Of a DNA stretch of 64,000 nucleotides, positions 33,843-42,700 are shown piece by piece. The translations under genes were made by a program, and so were the position numbers. This DNA comes from Limnohabitans planktonicus II-D5 (GTDB lineage Bacteria; Pseudomonadota; Gammaproteobacteria; Burkholderiales; Burkholderiaceae_C): contig NZ_LFYT02000017.1 of NCBI RefSeq assembly GCF_001270065.2, positions 1-64,000 on the forward strand, given 5' to 3'. The notes below the pieces were generated by a model. The model searched no databases. It was not told the origin of the DNA and was given only the letters and a program-made list of their open reading frames with translations. How positions within the stretch are numbered: the stretch's first letter is position 1; the number at the start of each line of letters is the position of its first letter.

Positions 33843-35004
33843 GCGTCAACTCCTTTTTTTCCGATTCAAGCCCTGGTGGGCCGTTGCGGTGGTGGCCGCG
33901 ATTGTAGGCAGCCTGGCCGGTTGCGGCACCGCCCCGGTGGCAACAGCCCCGCCCAGTTCGGGCTACCCACCGCCGCCTGCCAGCGTGCAGGACACCACCA
34001 CTTTGCCCCCCGTGATCACGCAAGCGCAAAGCCGCTGGGTGCCGGTGCGCTGGTCCGAACTGCCGGGCGTGGAGGCGGACGCCGTGCACGAAGCCTGGCC
34101 CGCCTGGCTGCAAAGCTGTCAGCGCCCGACCAAGCCCTGGGCGCAACTGTGCCCCGAAGTGCAGCAGTTGGCGGGGGATTCGGTGCAAGCCCAGCGCAAC
34201 TGGATGCGGCAAAAGCTGCAGCCCTACCGTGTCGAGTCGCACGACCAGCGGGCCGAGGGTTTGCTGACGGCCTATTTCGAGCCGGTGCTCAATGCATCTC
34301 GCTTGCCGCTTGGGGCGTTCAATGTGCCGCTGTACGCCGCCCCTGCCGATTTGGCCCGCCGCAAACCCTGGTACACGCGAAAGGAGATGGAGACGAATTC
34401 GACCGTGCGCGCCGCCTTGCGGGGCAAAGAGCTGGTTTATCTGGCCGATCCGGTCGATGCGATGGTGCTGCACATCCAGGGCTCTGGCCTGGTCAACGTG
34501 ACCGAGCCCGATGGCCGCCAGCGCATGGTACGTCTGGCCTTTGGGGGCACCAACGATCAGCCCTACAAAAGCATTGGCAAGTGGCTGCTCGACCAGGGCC
34601 TGATCCGCGATGCCTCCTGGCCGGGCATCAAGGACTGGATCGCGCGCAACCCTTCGCGGGTCAATGAATTGCTCTGGCAAAACCCGCGTGTGGTGTTTTT
34701 CAAGGAAGAGGCCTTGCCCGCAAATGCAGTCCCGCCTGGCCCCAAGGGCGCGCAAGGTGTGCCGCTGACGGCCGGGCGCTCGATTGCCGTGGACCGCAGC
34801 AGCATCCCGTATGGCACGCCGGTGTGGCTGCGCTCGCCCGGACCGCAAACCTCGCTGGACCGCTTGGTGCTGGCGCAAGACACGGGCACAGCCATTGTGG
34901 GTGCGGTGCGGGCCGACTATTACGCGGGCTCCGGCCAGGCGGCGGGCGATCTGGCCGGACGCCTGAAGCAGCCTTTGCAACTGTGGGTTTTGTGGCCACG
35001 ATGA
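33841..35004 (+). CDS. mltA: Membrane-bound lytic murein transglycosylase A
   Basis: This 387-residue lipoprotein should cleave the glycan strands of peptidoglycan, releasing 1,6-anhydromuropeptides. A lipoprotein signal peptide ends at LAG-Cys28. The MltA domain follows ([27 protein letters not shown]), then the C-terminal 3D domain ([20 protein letters not shown]) with aspartates at about 347 and 359. It probably sits in the outer membrane facing the periplasm. The frame is open 63 codons upstream, but [13 protein letters not shown] gives a normal signal peptide. No ribosome binding site is seen before it. A YkgJ-type gene overlaps its stop codon. Confidence 0.92.
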   Translation: MRQLLFFRFKPWWAVAVVAAIVGSLAGCGTAPVATAPPSSGYPPPPASVQDTTTLPPVITQAQSRWVPVRWSELPGVEADAVHEAWPAWLQSCQRPTKPWAQLCPEVQQLAGDSVQAQRNWMRQKLQPYRVESHDQRAEGLLTAYFEPVLNASRLPLGAFNVPLYAAPADLARRKPWYTRKEMETNSTVRAALRGKELVYLADPVDAMVLHIQGSGLVNVTEPDGRQRMVRLAFGGTNDQPYKSIGKWLLDQGLIRDASWPGIKDWIARNPSRVNELLWQNPRVVFFKEEALPANAVPPGPKGAQGVPLTAGRSIAVDRSSIPYGTPVWLRSPGPQTSLDRLVLAQDTGTAIVGAVRADYYAGSGQAAGDLAGRLKQPLQLWVLWPR

Positions 35005-35270
35005 GCCTGTCCTGTCGCCCCGGCTGCGCGGCCTGCTGCATCGCCCCGTCCATTTCAACACCCATTCCCGGCATGCCACAAGGCAAACCTGCAGGCGTGC
35101 CCTGCGTGCAGCTGGATGAACACCTGCGCTGCAAAATCTTCGGCCTGCCAAGCCGCCCCGCCGTCTGCGGCCAACTGGCCGCGTCGCTGGAGATGTGCGG
35201 CCCGCAAGACGACGCCGGTCAATTTGCGCGGGCCTACCTCACCCAGCTGGAAGCGCTGACACGGCCTTGA
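35001..35270 (+). CDS. YkgJ-family cysteine-cluster protein
   Basis: This 89-residue protein begins at an ATG overlapping the mltA stop (ATGA, 35001-35004), so the two are translationally coupled. The N-terminal CRPGCAACC (Cys5, Cys9, Cys12, Cys13) and later cysteines in VPCVQL, LRCKIFG and AVCGQL match the YkgJ/zinc- or iron-chelating cluster family. Function in this family is largely unknown. Metal binding is inferred from the cysteines. A REP group begins 23 bases after the stop. Confidence 0.85.
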   Translation: MSLSCRPGCAACCIAPSISTPIPGMPQGKPAGVPCVQLDEHLRCKIFGLPSRPAVCGQLAASLEMCGPQDDAGQFARAYLTQLEALTRP

Positions 35271-35292
35271 GAGCTGGCGTTTGACGGCACAT

Positions 35293-35647
35293 GTCGGACT
35301 CTTCGAGTACCGACCTACGGGGTTGCGGTGATTTCTCGTTTGGCGGTCGAAGACCCCGACGATTGGTTGCATGCCGCGCTGGTGCTTGTGCGGGCGGCTG
35401 GGTTGATGCGTGCACATGTCGGACTCTTCGAGTACCGACCTACGGGGTTGCGGTGATTGATCGGGCGGCGGTCGAAGACACCGAAGAATGTATTTGTAGG
35501 TCGGCGGTCGAAGACCCCGACGTTTGCTTGCATGCCGCGCTGGTGCTTGTGCGGGGCAGCTGGGGTGCTGCGGGCACATGTCGGACTCTTCGAGTGCCGA
35601 CCTACGGGGTTGCGGTGATTGATCGTGCGGCGGTCGAAGACCCCGAC
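35293..35647. repeat. GTAG-type REP group 4 (partly degenerate)
   Basis: Arms of the ACTC/GAGT type, with loop GAA instead of GCA, lie at 35293-35318, 35418-35443 and 35580-35605. GGTC/GACC-type arms lie near 35340-35361, 35496-35521 and 35622-35647, two of them with the GTAG head lost. Linkers of about 57 nt differ from those of the other arrays. The group fills the gap between the YkgJ-type gene and the aldolase gene. Confidence 0.8.
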
Positions 35648-35741
35648 GTTTTTGATTGACCATTGACGCATGCGCCAGTCACCAACACGTCATTTCAAGG
35701 CGCAGCTTCTGGTTAAGCTGGACCTTTTTGGAGTTCTGGCC

Positions 35742-36527
35742 ATGGCGTTTGACATTCCCTCACTCAAGGACAGCGTGCACCCCGATGAGTGGCAGTTGCG
35801 TCTGGATTTGGCGGCTTGCTACCGGCTGGTGGCGCTGTATGGCTGGAGTGATCTGGTGTTCACGCACATCACCGCCAAGTTGCCCGACTCGGTCACAGGC
35901 GGACAAGATCAGTTCCTGATCAACCCTTATGGCCTGATGTTTGACGAGATCACGGCGTCCAGCCTGGTCAAGGTCGACATGCAATGCAACAAGCTGCACG
36001 ACACCCCGTTTCCGGTGAACCCGGCGGGCTTTGTGATCCACAGTGCGGTGCATGAAGTGCGGCATGACGCCGGCTGCGTTCTGCACACCCACACGCGGGC
36101 AGGTGTGGCCGTCAGCGCGCAAAAGCATGGCGTGCTGCCCATCAGCCAGCAAAGCACTTTTGTGCTGGCTTCGCTGGCTTATCACGGCTACGAGGGCGTA
36201 GCGATTCGTGACGATGAAAAAACCCGTCTGCAAGCCGATCTGGGCGACGCCAACTACCTGATGCTGCGCAACCACGGCTTGCTGACCGTGGGCAAGACGA
36301 TTGCCGATGCGTTTTTGGCCATGTACACATTTGAGAACACCTGCCGCATTCAGGTCGATGCCTTGGCCGGACAAGCCGGGGCGCAAGACCTGACCGCCGT
36401 GAACCCGCAAATTCTGGACGGCGTGGCGCATGCCTCACGCGTGCAGACCGGCGGCCTAGGCGGTCAGTTTGTGTGGCCGTCTTTGCTGCGCAAACTGCAG
36501 CGCGAAAGTCCTGGGTACGCGGCCTGA
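35742..36527 (+). CDS. Class II aldolase/adducin family protein
   Basis: This 261-residue protein has the class II aldolase fold markers: LAACYRLVALYGWSDLVFTHIT near the N-terminus, the zinc-binding HTHTRAG (His115, His117), and NHGLLTVG with His178. Enzymes of this family cleave or epimerise phosphorylated or free sugars, while some members are non-catalytic. The substrate cannot be told here. ATG at 35742 has GGAG eight bases upstream and is preferred over the earlier in-frame ATG at 35670, which would add 24 poorly conserved residues. It stands alone between repeat elements. Confidence 0.88.
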   Translation: MAFDIPSLKDSVHPDEWQLRLDLAACYRLVALYGWSDLVFTHITAKLPDSVTGGQDQFLINPYGLMFDEITASSLVKVDMQCNKLHDTPFPVNPAGFVIHSAVHEVRHDAGCVLHTHTRAGVAVSAQKHGVLPISQQSTFVLASLAYHGYEGVAIRDDEKTRLQADLGDANYLMLRNHGLLTVGKTIADAFLAMYTFENTCRIQVDALAGQAGAQDLTAVNPQILDGVAHASRVQTGGLGGQFVWPSLLRKLQRESPGYAA

Positions 36528-36592
36528 AGCTGCCGACCTGCATCAGACCGTTTTTGTTGTGTGCCGTGTAAGTCGGCAGCTTCAGCTTCGAC
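36528..36592. repeat. Degenerate REP pair after the aldolase gene
   Basis: 36568-36592 has a GTAA head, outer stem GTCGG/TCGAC, one bulge and inner AGCT/AGCT stem. A partial mirror arm (CTGCCGACCTGC) lies just after the stop codon. The geometry is that of the REP family with a fourth apex sequence. Confidence 0.45.
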
Positions 36593-36760
36593 GTTCGTCC
36601 TTGGTCGCAGGTGCCCTGCTTAAGCTCAAGCCGTCGTCCTGCGAGTGTCTGTGTGGGCGGGCACGGCTTATGCGGGGATATTTGTGTTGAATCAAAGTGG
36701 GGTTCAGGTATTTGTCATCGTCGGGTTTTGACTGGTTGGTGTCAATACCAAAGGCTTGCT

Positions 36761-36964
36761 GTGAGTTTGCTCTCCGTTTCCTCGAATACCAGACCTCACG
36801 GCGTACGGACACAGTGCTCATTTCGTCCTTGGGCGGCTCTGGCCCTGGGTTGCGTCGGCCTGGTCTCCGTGGCGGCAGAGCCCGTCGGTTCTGTCGGCCA
36901 TGTGCCTGCCCCATCCGCTGGACTGCCGCTCAGCAGCAAGCGGGCGGGGTGCGCCAACGCGTGA
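36761..36964 (+). other. Possible short secreted-protein ORF or gene remnant
   Basis: A GTG-started frame of 67 codons, with AAAGG six bases upstream, contains a signal-peptide-like stretch (FRPWAALALGCVGLVSVAAEP) but no recognisable mature domain. TTGAC and GTCAA (36728-36745) form an inverted repeat just before it. It may be the surviving N-terminus of a deleted secreted protein, or chance. The bases 36593-36760 in front show nothing else. Confidence 0.2.
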
Positions 36965-36995
36965 AAGCGGGTGAAGTGTTAAGACGCACGAGCAT

Positions 36996-37104
36996 CGTCA
37001 TGGCGAGCGAAGCGTGGCAATCCAGTTGCTGTGCTTGATCCGGCATCAATGCCCTTGCAGGCGTCATAGCTGGATTGCCGCGTCGCAAGCTCCTCGCAAT
37101 GACG
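36996..37104. repeat. Dispersed palindromic repeat, copy 1
   Basis: This 109-bp element begins CGTCATGGCGAGCGAAGCG and ends CTCGCAATGACG, with inner inverted sequences GGCAATCCAG and CTGGATTGCC. The pattern is well known from dispersed palindromes in many bacterial genomes. It is duplicated at 37131-37239. Confidence 0.8.
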
Positions 37105-37130
37105 GAGAAAGTGGTATCACGCACGAGCAT

Positions 37131-37239
37131 CGTCATTGCGAGCGAAGCGTGGCAATCCAGTTGCTGTGCTTGATCCGGCATCAATGCCCTTGCAGGCGTC
37201 ATAGCTGGATTGCCACGTTACAAGTTTCTCGCGATGAGG
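37131..37239. repeat. Dispersed palindromic repeat, copy 2
   Basis: This starts CGTCATTGCGAGCGAAGCG and is nearly identical to copy 1, 135 bp away. The preceding GCACGAGCAT is duplicated as well. Its right end (CTCGCGATGAGG) is more degraded. The pair lies just upstream of the sapC operon promoter. Confidence 0.8.
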
Positions 37240-37355
37240 CCCTGCCCTTGATGCACTGAACACGAGTACTTCACCAAGTTCTTGGACTGCGCCCCTTGTA
37301 CCCGGCAAATTTGGCTGATTTTGAAAGCTGCGTGTTTTTGATTTAAATGGTGTTT

Positions 37356-37387
37356 TTGACACTTTAAATGTCATAAATATCTATAAT
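37356..37387 (+). promoter_or_regulatory. Candidate promoter of the sapC-tolC-giant operon
   Basis: A perfect TTGACA (37356-37361) and a perfect TATAAT (37382-37387) lie in an AT-rich island, with a longer than usual 20-base spacer. TGACA and TGTCA (37357-37373) form an inverted repeat over the -35, a possible operator. The start codon of sapC is 50 bases after the -10. The long spacer suggests an activator-dependent or otherwise regulated promoter. Confidence 0.45.
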
Positions 37388-37437
37388 GAAACAAGGCATG
37401 GACCTTTTGAGTTCCCAACGCGCACCAGAAAGACCTT

Positions 37438-38232
37438 ATGACTGAGCTTGTGTTGTACGAAAAACCGGTGGCCATCGACCGTAATGCCCACAAAAACCTC
37501 CGCATCAAGCTCCAAACGGGTGACTGTCCGTTTGCGGCGCGCACCAATTCCGTGTTCCTGGCGGCTCGAGAATTCGGCTTGGCGGCCACCCATTACCCCA
37601 TTGTTTTTGTGGGGGACGCTCAGCAAGGTGCTGTGGTTGCGGCGGCCTTGTTGGGGCTGCGCGAGGCCGAAAACTTGTATGTCGATGCACAGGGTCAATG
37701 GGACCCCGCCGCCTATGTGCCGGCCTTTGTGCGACGTTACCCTTTTGTTTTGGCCGAGGATGGCCAGGACGAGAACCTCACGGTCTGCGTGGACAGCGCT
37801 TTTTCTGGTCTGAATGAGATTGAGGGTGAGGCCTTGTTCGATGAGCAAGGGCAGGAAACGCCTTATCTGAAGGGCGTCATCGACTTCATGCGGCAGTTTC
37901 GACGTGAGATGCTTGTGTCCAACCAGTTGGTGCGTGAGCTGGTCGATGCGGACTTGCTGGTGGCCCGCGTCATCGATGTGGAGATGCCCGGAGGTCTCAA
38001 GCGCAAACTCGATGGTTTCATGGTGGTCGACGAGGAAAAACTCAGCCGCCTGGACGCCGAACACACAGCCAAATTGCACGCCAGCGGCGCTTTGCCCTTG
38101 GCCTATGCCCATCTGGTGTCCATCCACAACCTGAGCCGTTTGGTGGGGCGTCTGTCGCAGCGTCTGCTGGAGCAGGCGCAGGAGGCTGCGGCCCCGGCCC
38201 CCGTCAACGACGAAGCCCTGGTGGAGGTCTGA
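37438..38232 (+). CDS. SapC-family protein
   Basis: This 264-residue protein matches the SapC family (Pfam SapC), first named from Campylobacter S-layer secretion clusters: FPIVFVGD-like strand (HYPIVFVGD), YVPAFVRRYPFVLAED, CVDSAFSGLNEIEGEALFDEQG, and the C-terminal LSRLVGRLSQRL. No signal peptide or transmembrane segment is evident. In other bacteria such genes adjoin secretion genes for large surface proteins, but the biochemical role is not known. It is first in an operon: the tolC-type start codon lies three bases after its stop, and the giant gene follows. A role in export or presentation of the giant is inferred from context. Confidence 0.85.
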   Translation: MTELVLYEKPVAIDRNAHKNLRIKLQTGDCPFAARTNSVFLAAREFGLAATHYPIVFVGDAQQGAVVAAALLGLREAENLYVDAQGQWDPAAYVPAFVRRYPFVLAEDGQDENLTVCVDSAFSGLNEIEGEALFDEQGQETPYLKGVIDFMRQFRREMLVSNQLVRELVDADLLVARVIDVEMPGGLKRKLDGFMVVDEEKLSRLDAEHTAKLHASGALPLAYAHLVSIHNLSRLVGRLSQRLLEQAQEAAAPAPVNDEALVEV

Positions 38233-38235
38233 GCC

Positions 38236-39732
38236 ATGGCCGCCGCCATGCACCGGCTCGGCATGATCGCTGCGGCCCTGGCGCTGATGGGCTCTGCGGC
38301 ACCGGTGCAGGCCCAAACGGCCCCACCGCCTGCATCTGCTGCTGCGCCCGCCCAAGCCACTGCCTCGAACAGCGCCATGGGTGGCCCGGTTGCGGGCCTG
38401 CTGGATGTGCTCACCGTGATCGAGCGGGCCCGCCAAAACGACCCCCAAATCGGTGCCGTGCGTCGTGAGCACGACGCGGTCTTGCTCTCACCCGATGAAG
38501 CCCGCGCGGGTCTGCTGCCCCAGTTGCAAGCCAGCAGCTCCAGCATCCGCAGCCAGCAGCGCGTGCTGAGCACTGAAAACGAGGTCTACAAGCAAGGCGC
38601 AGCCTCATACCCGACCCGCACCATGGGCCTGTCCCTGACCGTGCCTTTGATGCGCCTGGCCGCCTGGCGAAAGCTCGATCAGGCGCAGGCATCGACACGT
38701 CAATCGGCCTTTGCGCTGGAGGCGGCCGAGCTGGATTTGCTCACCCGCGCCATCACCGCCTACATCACCGTGCTGGCAGCCCGTGATGCGCTGGGCCTGG
38801 CGGTTGCCGAGCGTGATGCGATTGCCGCCCAGTTGCGTCTGGTCAAGGCCAAGCGCCTGGCCGGCCAGGTCGCCCACTATGTGCTCTCGGAAGTCCTGGG
38901 CCGCTATGAGCTGCGCCAGGCCGAGATTTTGGCCGCCGAGAACGAACTGCGCGACCGCATGCTGGCCTTGTCGGAAATCACCGGCCCGCTCGATCTTCAG
39001 CCCTCGCAACTGCCCGTGCTGCGTCAAGATGCGGTGCTGCCGCGACCTGATCCAAACCATGTTCAAGATTGGGTGGAGCGCGCCTTGGTACAGAACAGCC
39101 AGCTCAAGGCCCGTCGTGGTGCCGCAGAGGTGGCACAGGCCGAGATCGCCCGCCACCGTGCCAGCTATGCCCCGACGCTGGACCTGGTCGTGAGCCAAAA
39201 CCGCCGCGATGCAGGCGGCAGCCTGTACGGCGGCGGCAGTGACGTGAGCAGCCGAGACACCATGATCAATTTCGTCTACCCCATTTATGAAGGTGGGGTG
39301 ACGAACACCTTGGTCAAGCAAGCGGTACACCGACACAGCGCTGCCTTGCAGGAGGTCGAGCGCATCACCCGTCAAGTCGATCGCCAGGCCCGCACGCTCT
39401 ACAGCAGCTTGCACGCCGGTGCCCAGCGCGAGCTGGCCATTCGCGCCTCGGTCAAAGCGTTTGAGGACACGCGCACCCACCGCGCTGCGGCCTTTCGCAA
39501 TGGCCTGGTCCCGGTGACAGCCGTGCTCGATGCCGAACGCGATTTGCATGGCGCACTGCGCGATCTGGCCCAGGTGCGCTACGACCAGATCCTGAACATG
39601 GTCAAGCTCAAGCAACTGGTGGCCACCTTGGGCCACGACGACTTCCCGGCTTTGGTGGGGCTGTTTGGCCCGGCACCTGCCAACGCAACCTTGCCGACTG
39701 CGCCCGCGATCGCGCCTGCCACACGCCCCTGA
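38236..39732 (+). CDS. TolC-family outer-membrane channel protein
   Basis: This 498-residue protein has a Sec signal peptide (about residues 1-27, ending PVQAQ) and two related halves of long alpha-helical segments with short beta-strand parts, the TolC pattern (LTVIERARQNDPQIGAVR near residue 56; a second repeat near 280 with WVERALVQNSQLKARRG). It should form the trimeric outer-membrane exit duct of a type I secretion system. GGAGG lies eight bases before the ATG, inside the end of sapC. It is followed after 13 bases by the giant gene, so it is probably that protein's dedicated exit channel. The ABC and membrane-fusion subunits are not in view. Confidence 0.9.
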   Translation: MAAAMHRLGMIAAALALMGSAAPVQAQTAPPPASAAAPAQATASNSAMGGPVAGLLDVLTVIERARQNDPQIGAVRREHDAVLLSPDEARAGLLPQLQASSSSIRSQQRVLSTENEVYKQGAASYPTRTMGLSLTVPLMRLAAWRKLDQAQASTRQSAFALEAAELDLLTRAITAYITVLAARDALGLAVAERDAIAAQLRLVKAKRLAGQVAHYVLSEVLGRYELRQAEILAAENELRDRMLALSEITGPLDLQPSQLPVLRQDAVLPRPDPNHVQDWVERALVQNSQLKARRGAAEVAQAEIARHRASYAPTLDLVVSQNRRDAGGSLYGGGSDVSSRDTMINFVYPIYEGGVTNTLVKQAVHRHSAALQEVERITRQVDRQARTLYSSLHAGAQRELAIRASVKAFEDTRTHRAAAFRNGLVPVTAVLDAERDLHGALRDLAQVRYDQILNMVKLKQLVATLGHDDFPALVGLFGPAPANATLPTAPAIAPATRP

Positions 39733-39745
39733 TCGGAGAGATCTC

Positions 39746-42700
39746 ATGCCCGTCCAGCGCTGGTTTCGTTCCCTGCAACCGGAAAAACGACCCAGCGGAC
39801 CTGGATGGGTGCCCCCGGCCGCCGCTGTGCGCCCTGCGATGGAGGCACTTGAACCTCGGGTGCTGCTGTCGGGCGAGTTGCTCATCGTGCCCCCACCCGA
39901 ACCCCAACGCACGCCACTTCAGGGTGTGGCCGCCAGTGGCCTGCAAGCCACGCCGGTGGCCCTGGCCGCGCAACAAGTCGGCCAGGCCCAGGCAGCGCGG
40001 GTGCAGCCTGCCAGCCAATGGCTGGGGCAGCAATCGGGACAGCAGGTGTCGGCAGCGCAACTGCTGATCGTCGACTCGCGCCTGGCCTCGCAAACTGCCT
40101 TGCTGGATGTGCTGGCCCAAACCAGCGGCAGCCCGGTGTTGGTGCTGGACGCGCAGCGCGACGCGCTGGAGCAGATCGATGACATCCTGGCCACTGCGCG
40201 CGACGTTCGGGCGGTGCACCTGGTCAGCCATGCGAGTGACGGCCGTCTGGTTCTGGGCAACACCGTCGTCGACGAGGCGCTGCTCAGCGCTCAGGCCGAT
40301 CGCTTTGCCCGCTGGGGCGAAGCCTTTGCGCGGGACGGCCAGTTGTACCTGTACGGCTGCAATCTGGCTGAAAGCACCCAGGGCCTGCGCTTCGTCACCG
40401 GCCTGTCGGCGCTGCTGCGCGCGCCGGTGCATGCTTCCCTGGATGCCACGGGTGGTGCTGATGGGGCCAACTGGGCATTGGAAGTCTCCACCGGCTCGCT
40501 GCCCGGTGCGGCGCTTTCTGGCGAGGCCCTGGGAAGCTGGAAAAAGGTGCTGGCCACGCAGACAGGTACAAACGGCAACGACACGCTGACGGCCAGCGGC
40601 ACCGACCCGGTCCTCACGGGCCAGGCGGGTAATGACACCTATGTCTTTGGCACCGGCCTTGGCCGCGCGCTCGTCAACGACACCGAAGGGGCCACCACGC
40701 TGGACCTGCGCAACTGGGGCACGGGCGTCACCGCAACGCTGGGCGCGGACCGCTCGCTCTTGCTGGTCAAGGGCAGCGACAGCATCACGCTGGATGCGGC
40801 CAGCAGTGCCCAGGTGGCCCGCATCCTCACTGGCGGGCAGACCACGCTCAACCTGGCCCAAGTCATGGGCGAGCAGACGGTGGGGGTGCTTTCAACAGGC
40901 GTGCTCTCGCTGGTCTCACCCACAGGCGGCACCAGCTTGCGCATCGAAGGTGTCGCCACGCTGGCCGGTGGCGGCAACGCCTCGCGCGGGCGCACCCTGG
41001 ACTACAGCTTCTACACCCAAGGTGTCTCGGTGGACCTGGCGGCGGGCACCGCCACGGGTTTGACCACAGTCAGCGGCATCACGAATGTGCGGGGCTCGGC
41101 CTTTGGTGATGTGATCAAGGGCGATGAGGCATCCAACCTGCTGGACGGCCAGGGCGGCCAGGACGTGCTGGACGGGCGCGGCGGCAATGATGTGCTGCAG
41201 GCCGACAGTGGCCAGGACAGCTTGACGGGCGGCACCGGAACGGATGCCCTGATGGTGGCCATGGACGGCGATGTGCGTTTTGCCGCAGGCGGTGGACAGA
41301 TGCTGTTCCATGCAGCGGGCGAAGCCTCGCAGGTCACGACGGTGGACATTGGCGGCCTGGAAGTGGCCATCCTGGTGGGGGGGGCCAGCGCCAACACGCT
41401 CGATGCGACCCACTTCGGCGGACGTGTGGTCTTTGACGGGGGGGAGGGCAACGACGCTTTGCTGGGTTCGGCCGGAGATGACCAGTATGTGTTTCGCACC
41501 GGTTTTGGCAACGTCACCATCACCGACACACGGGGCACATCCACCCTGGACCTGAGCGATACCGACGACGAGCACACCCTCGCGTTTGCGGCTGACCAGT
41601 CCCTCAGCGTGAGCCGATCCGATGCCACCATCCTGCTGGGCAAGGCCAGCGCCGACAGGGTGGGCCGCTTGGTGGGCGGTGTAGACAACACACTGGACCT
41701 GAGCGCATTGCCACAGCTTGCCCCGGGCACTGATCAGCCCCGTGTGCAAGTGTTGGCGCAGGGCGAGGTGCAGATCACCGGCGCTCGGGCGTCCGATGTG
41801 ACACTTCGCATGGACAATCTGCAGACCCTGCAGGTCAGCGCCAGCCGTGCATGGCGGCTCGATTACGCTGCTTATGAAACGGCTGTGCAGGTGAACTTGA
41901 CGAGTGGCCGGGCCACCGGGCTGTCTGAGATGTCGGGCTTCTTGCAGGTCACGGGCAGTGCCTTTGACGACATGATCGTTGGCAACAGCGATGCCAACTT
42001 TTTGAGTGGTGGTGCGGGCAATGACACCCTGTCCGGGGCTGGCGGTGTGGATGCCATAGACGGGGGGCTGGGCGATGACGTCCTGGTCGAGCGGCGCGAC
42101 GCTGACTTTAAATTCAGCCAGCAACTGGTCAACTCGTCCGACGGCTCCGGCACCCCGATCACCCGCTCGGTGCTGACGGTCGGTGCGCTCGCGGCCCCTT
42201 TAGCGACGGTGACGCTGGGCGGTATCGAGGCCATGAACCTGACCGGTGGCGACAGTGCCAACGTGCTGGACGCCAGCGGCTTCGAGGGCGAGGTGGCCCT
42301 GAGTGGCGGCGCTGGAGACGACACGCTGGTTGGCACCGCCCAGGCCGATGTGCTCTCGGGCGGGGCGGGTCGCAACCTCATCCACGGCGGCGGGGGGCAA
42401 GACCGGGTGGCAGAGACGGCTTTTGGCCGGGGCTTGGCCCAAACCGTCGTTTTGACCCACGCTGCGCTGACCTACACCGAGAACGGCGCAGCCTGGCTGA
42501 GCAATGACTTCACCGGCAGCATGGCTGGCAACCCCTTCACCAGCAGCATCACCGCCGCGACGCTCATGGGCGACACCGGCAACGATGTGATCGATGCCTC
42601 GGCCTTCAGCGCCGGTAGCGTGAGCCTGTTCGGCCAAGAGGGCGCTGACACCCTGCGCGGCGGCTCGGGCAATGACATCCTGAGCGGTGACAAGGGCGGG

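Noticed and set aside
36582..36914. A 110-codon minus-strand frame between the aldolase gene and the palindromic repeats
   Set aside because: It has no ribosome binding site, is rich in Arg/Pro and resembles no family.
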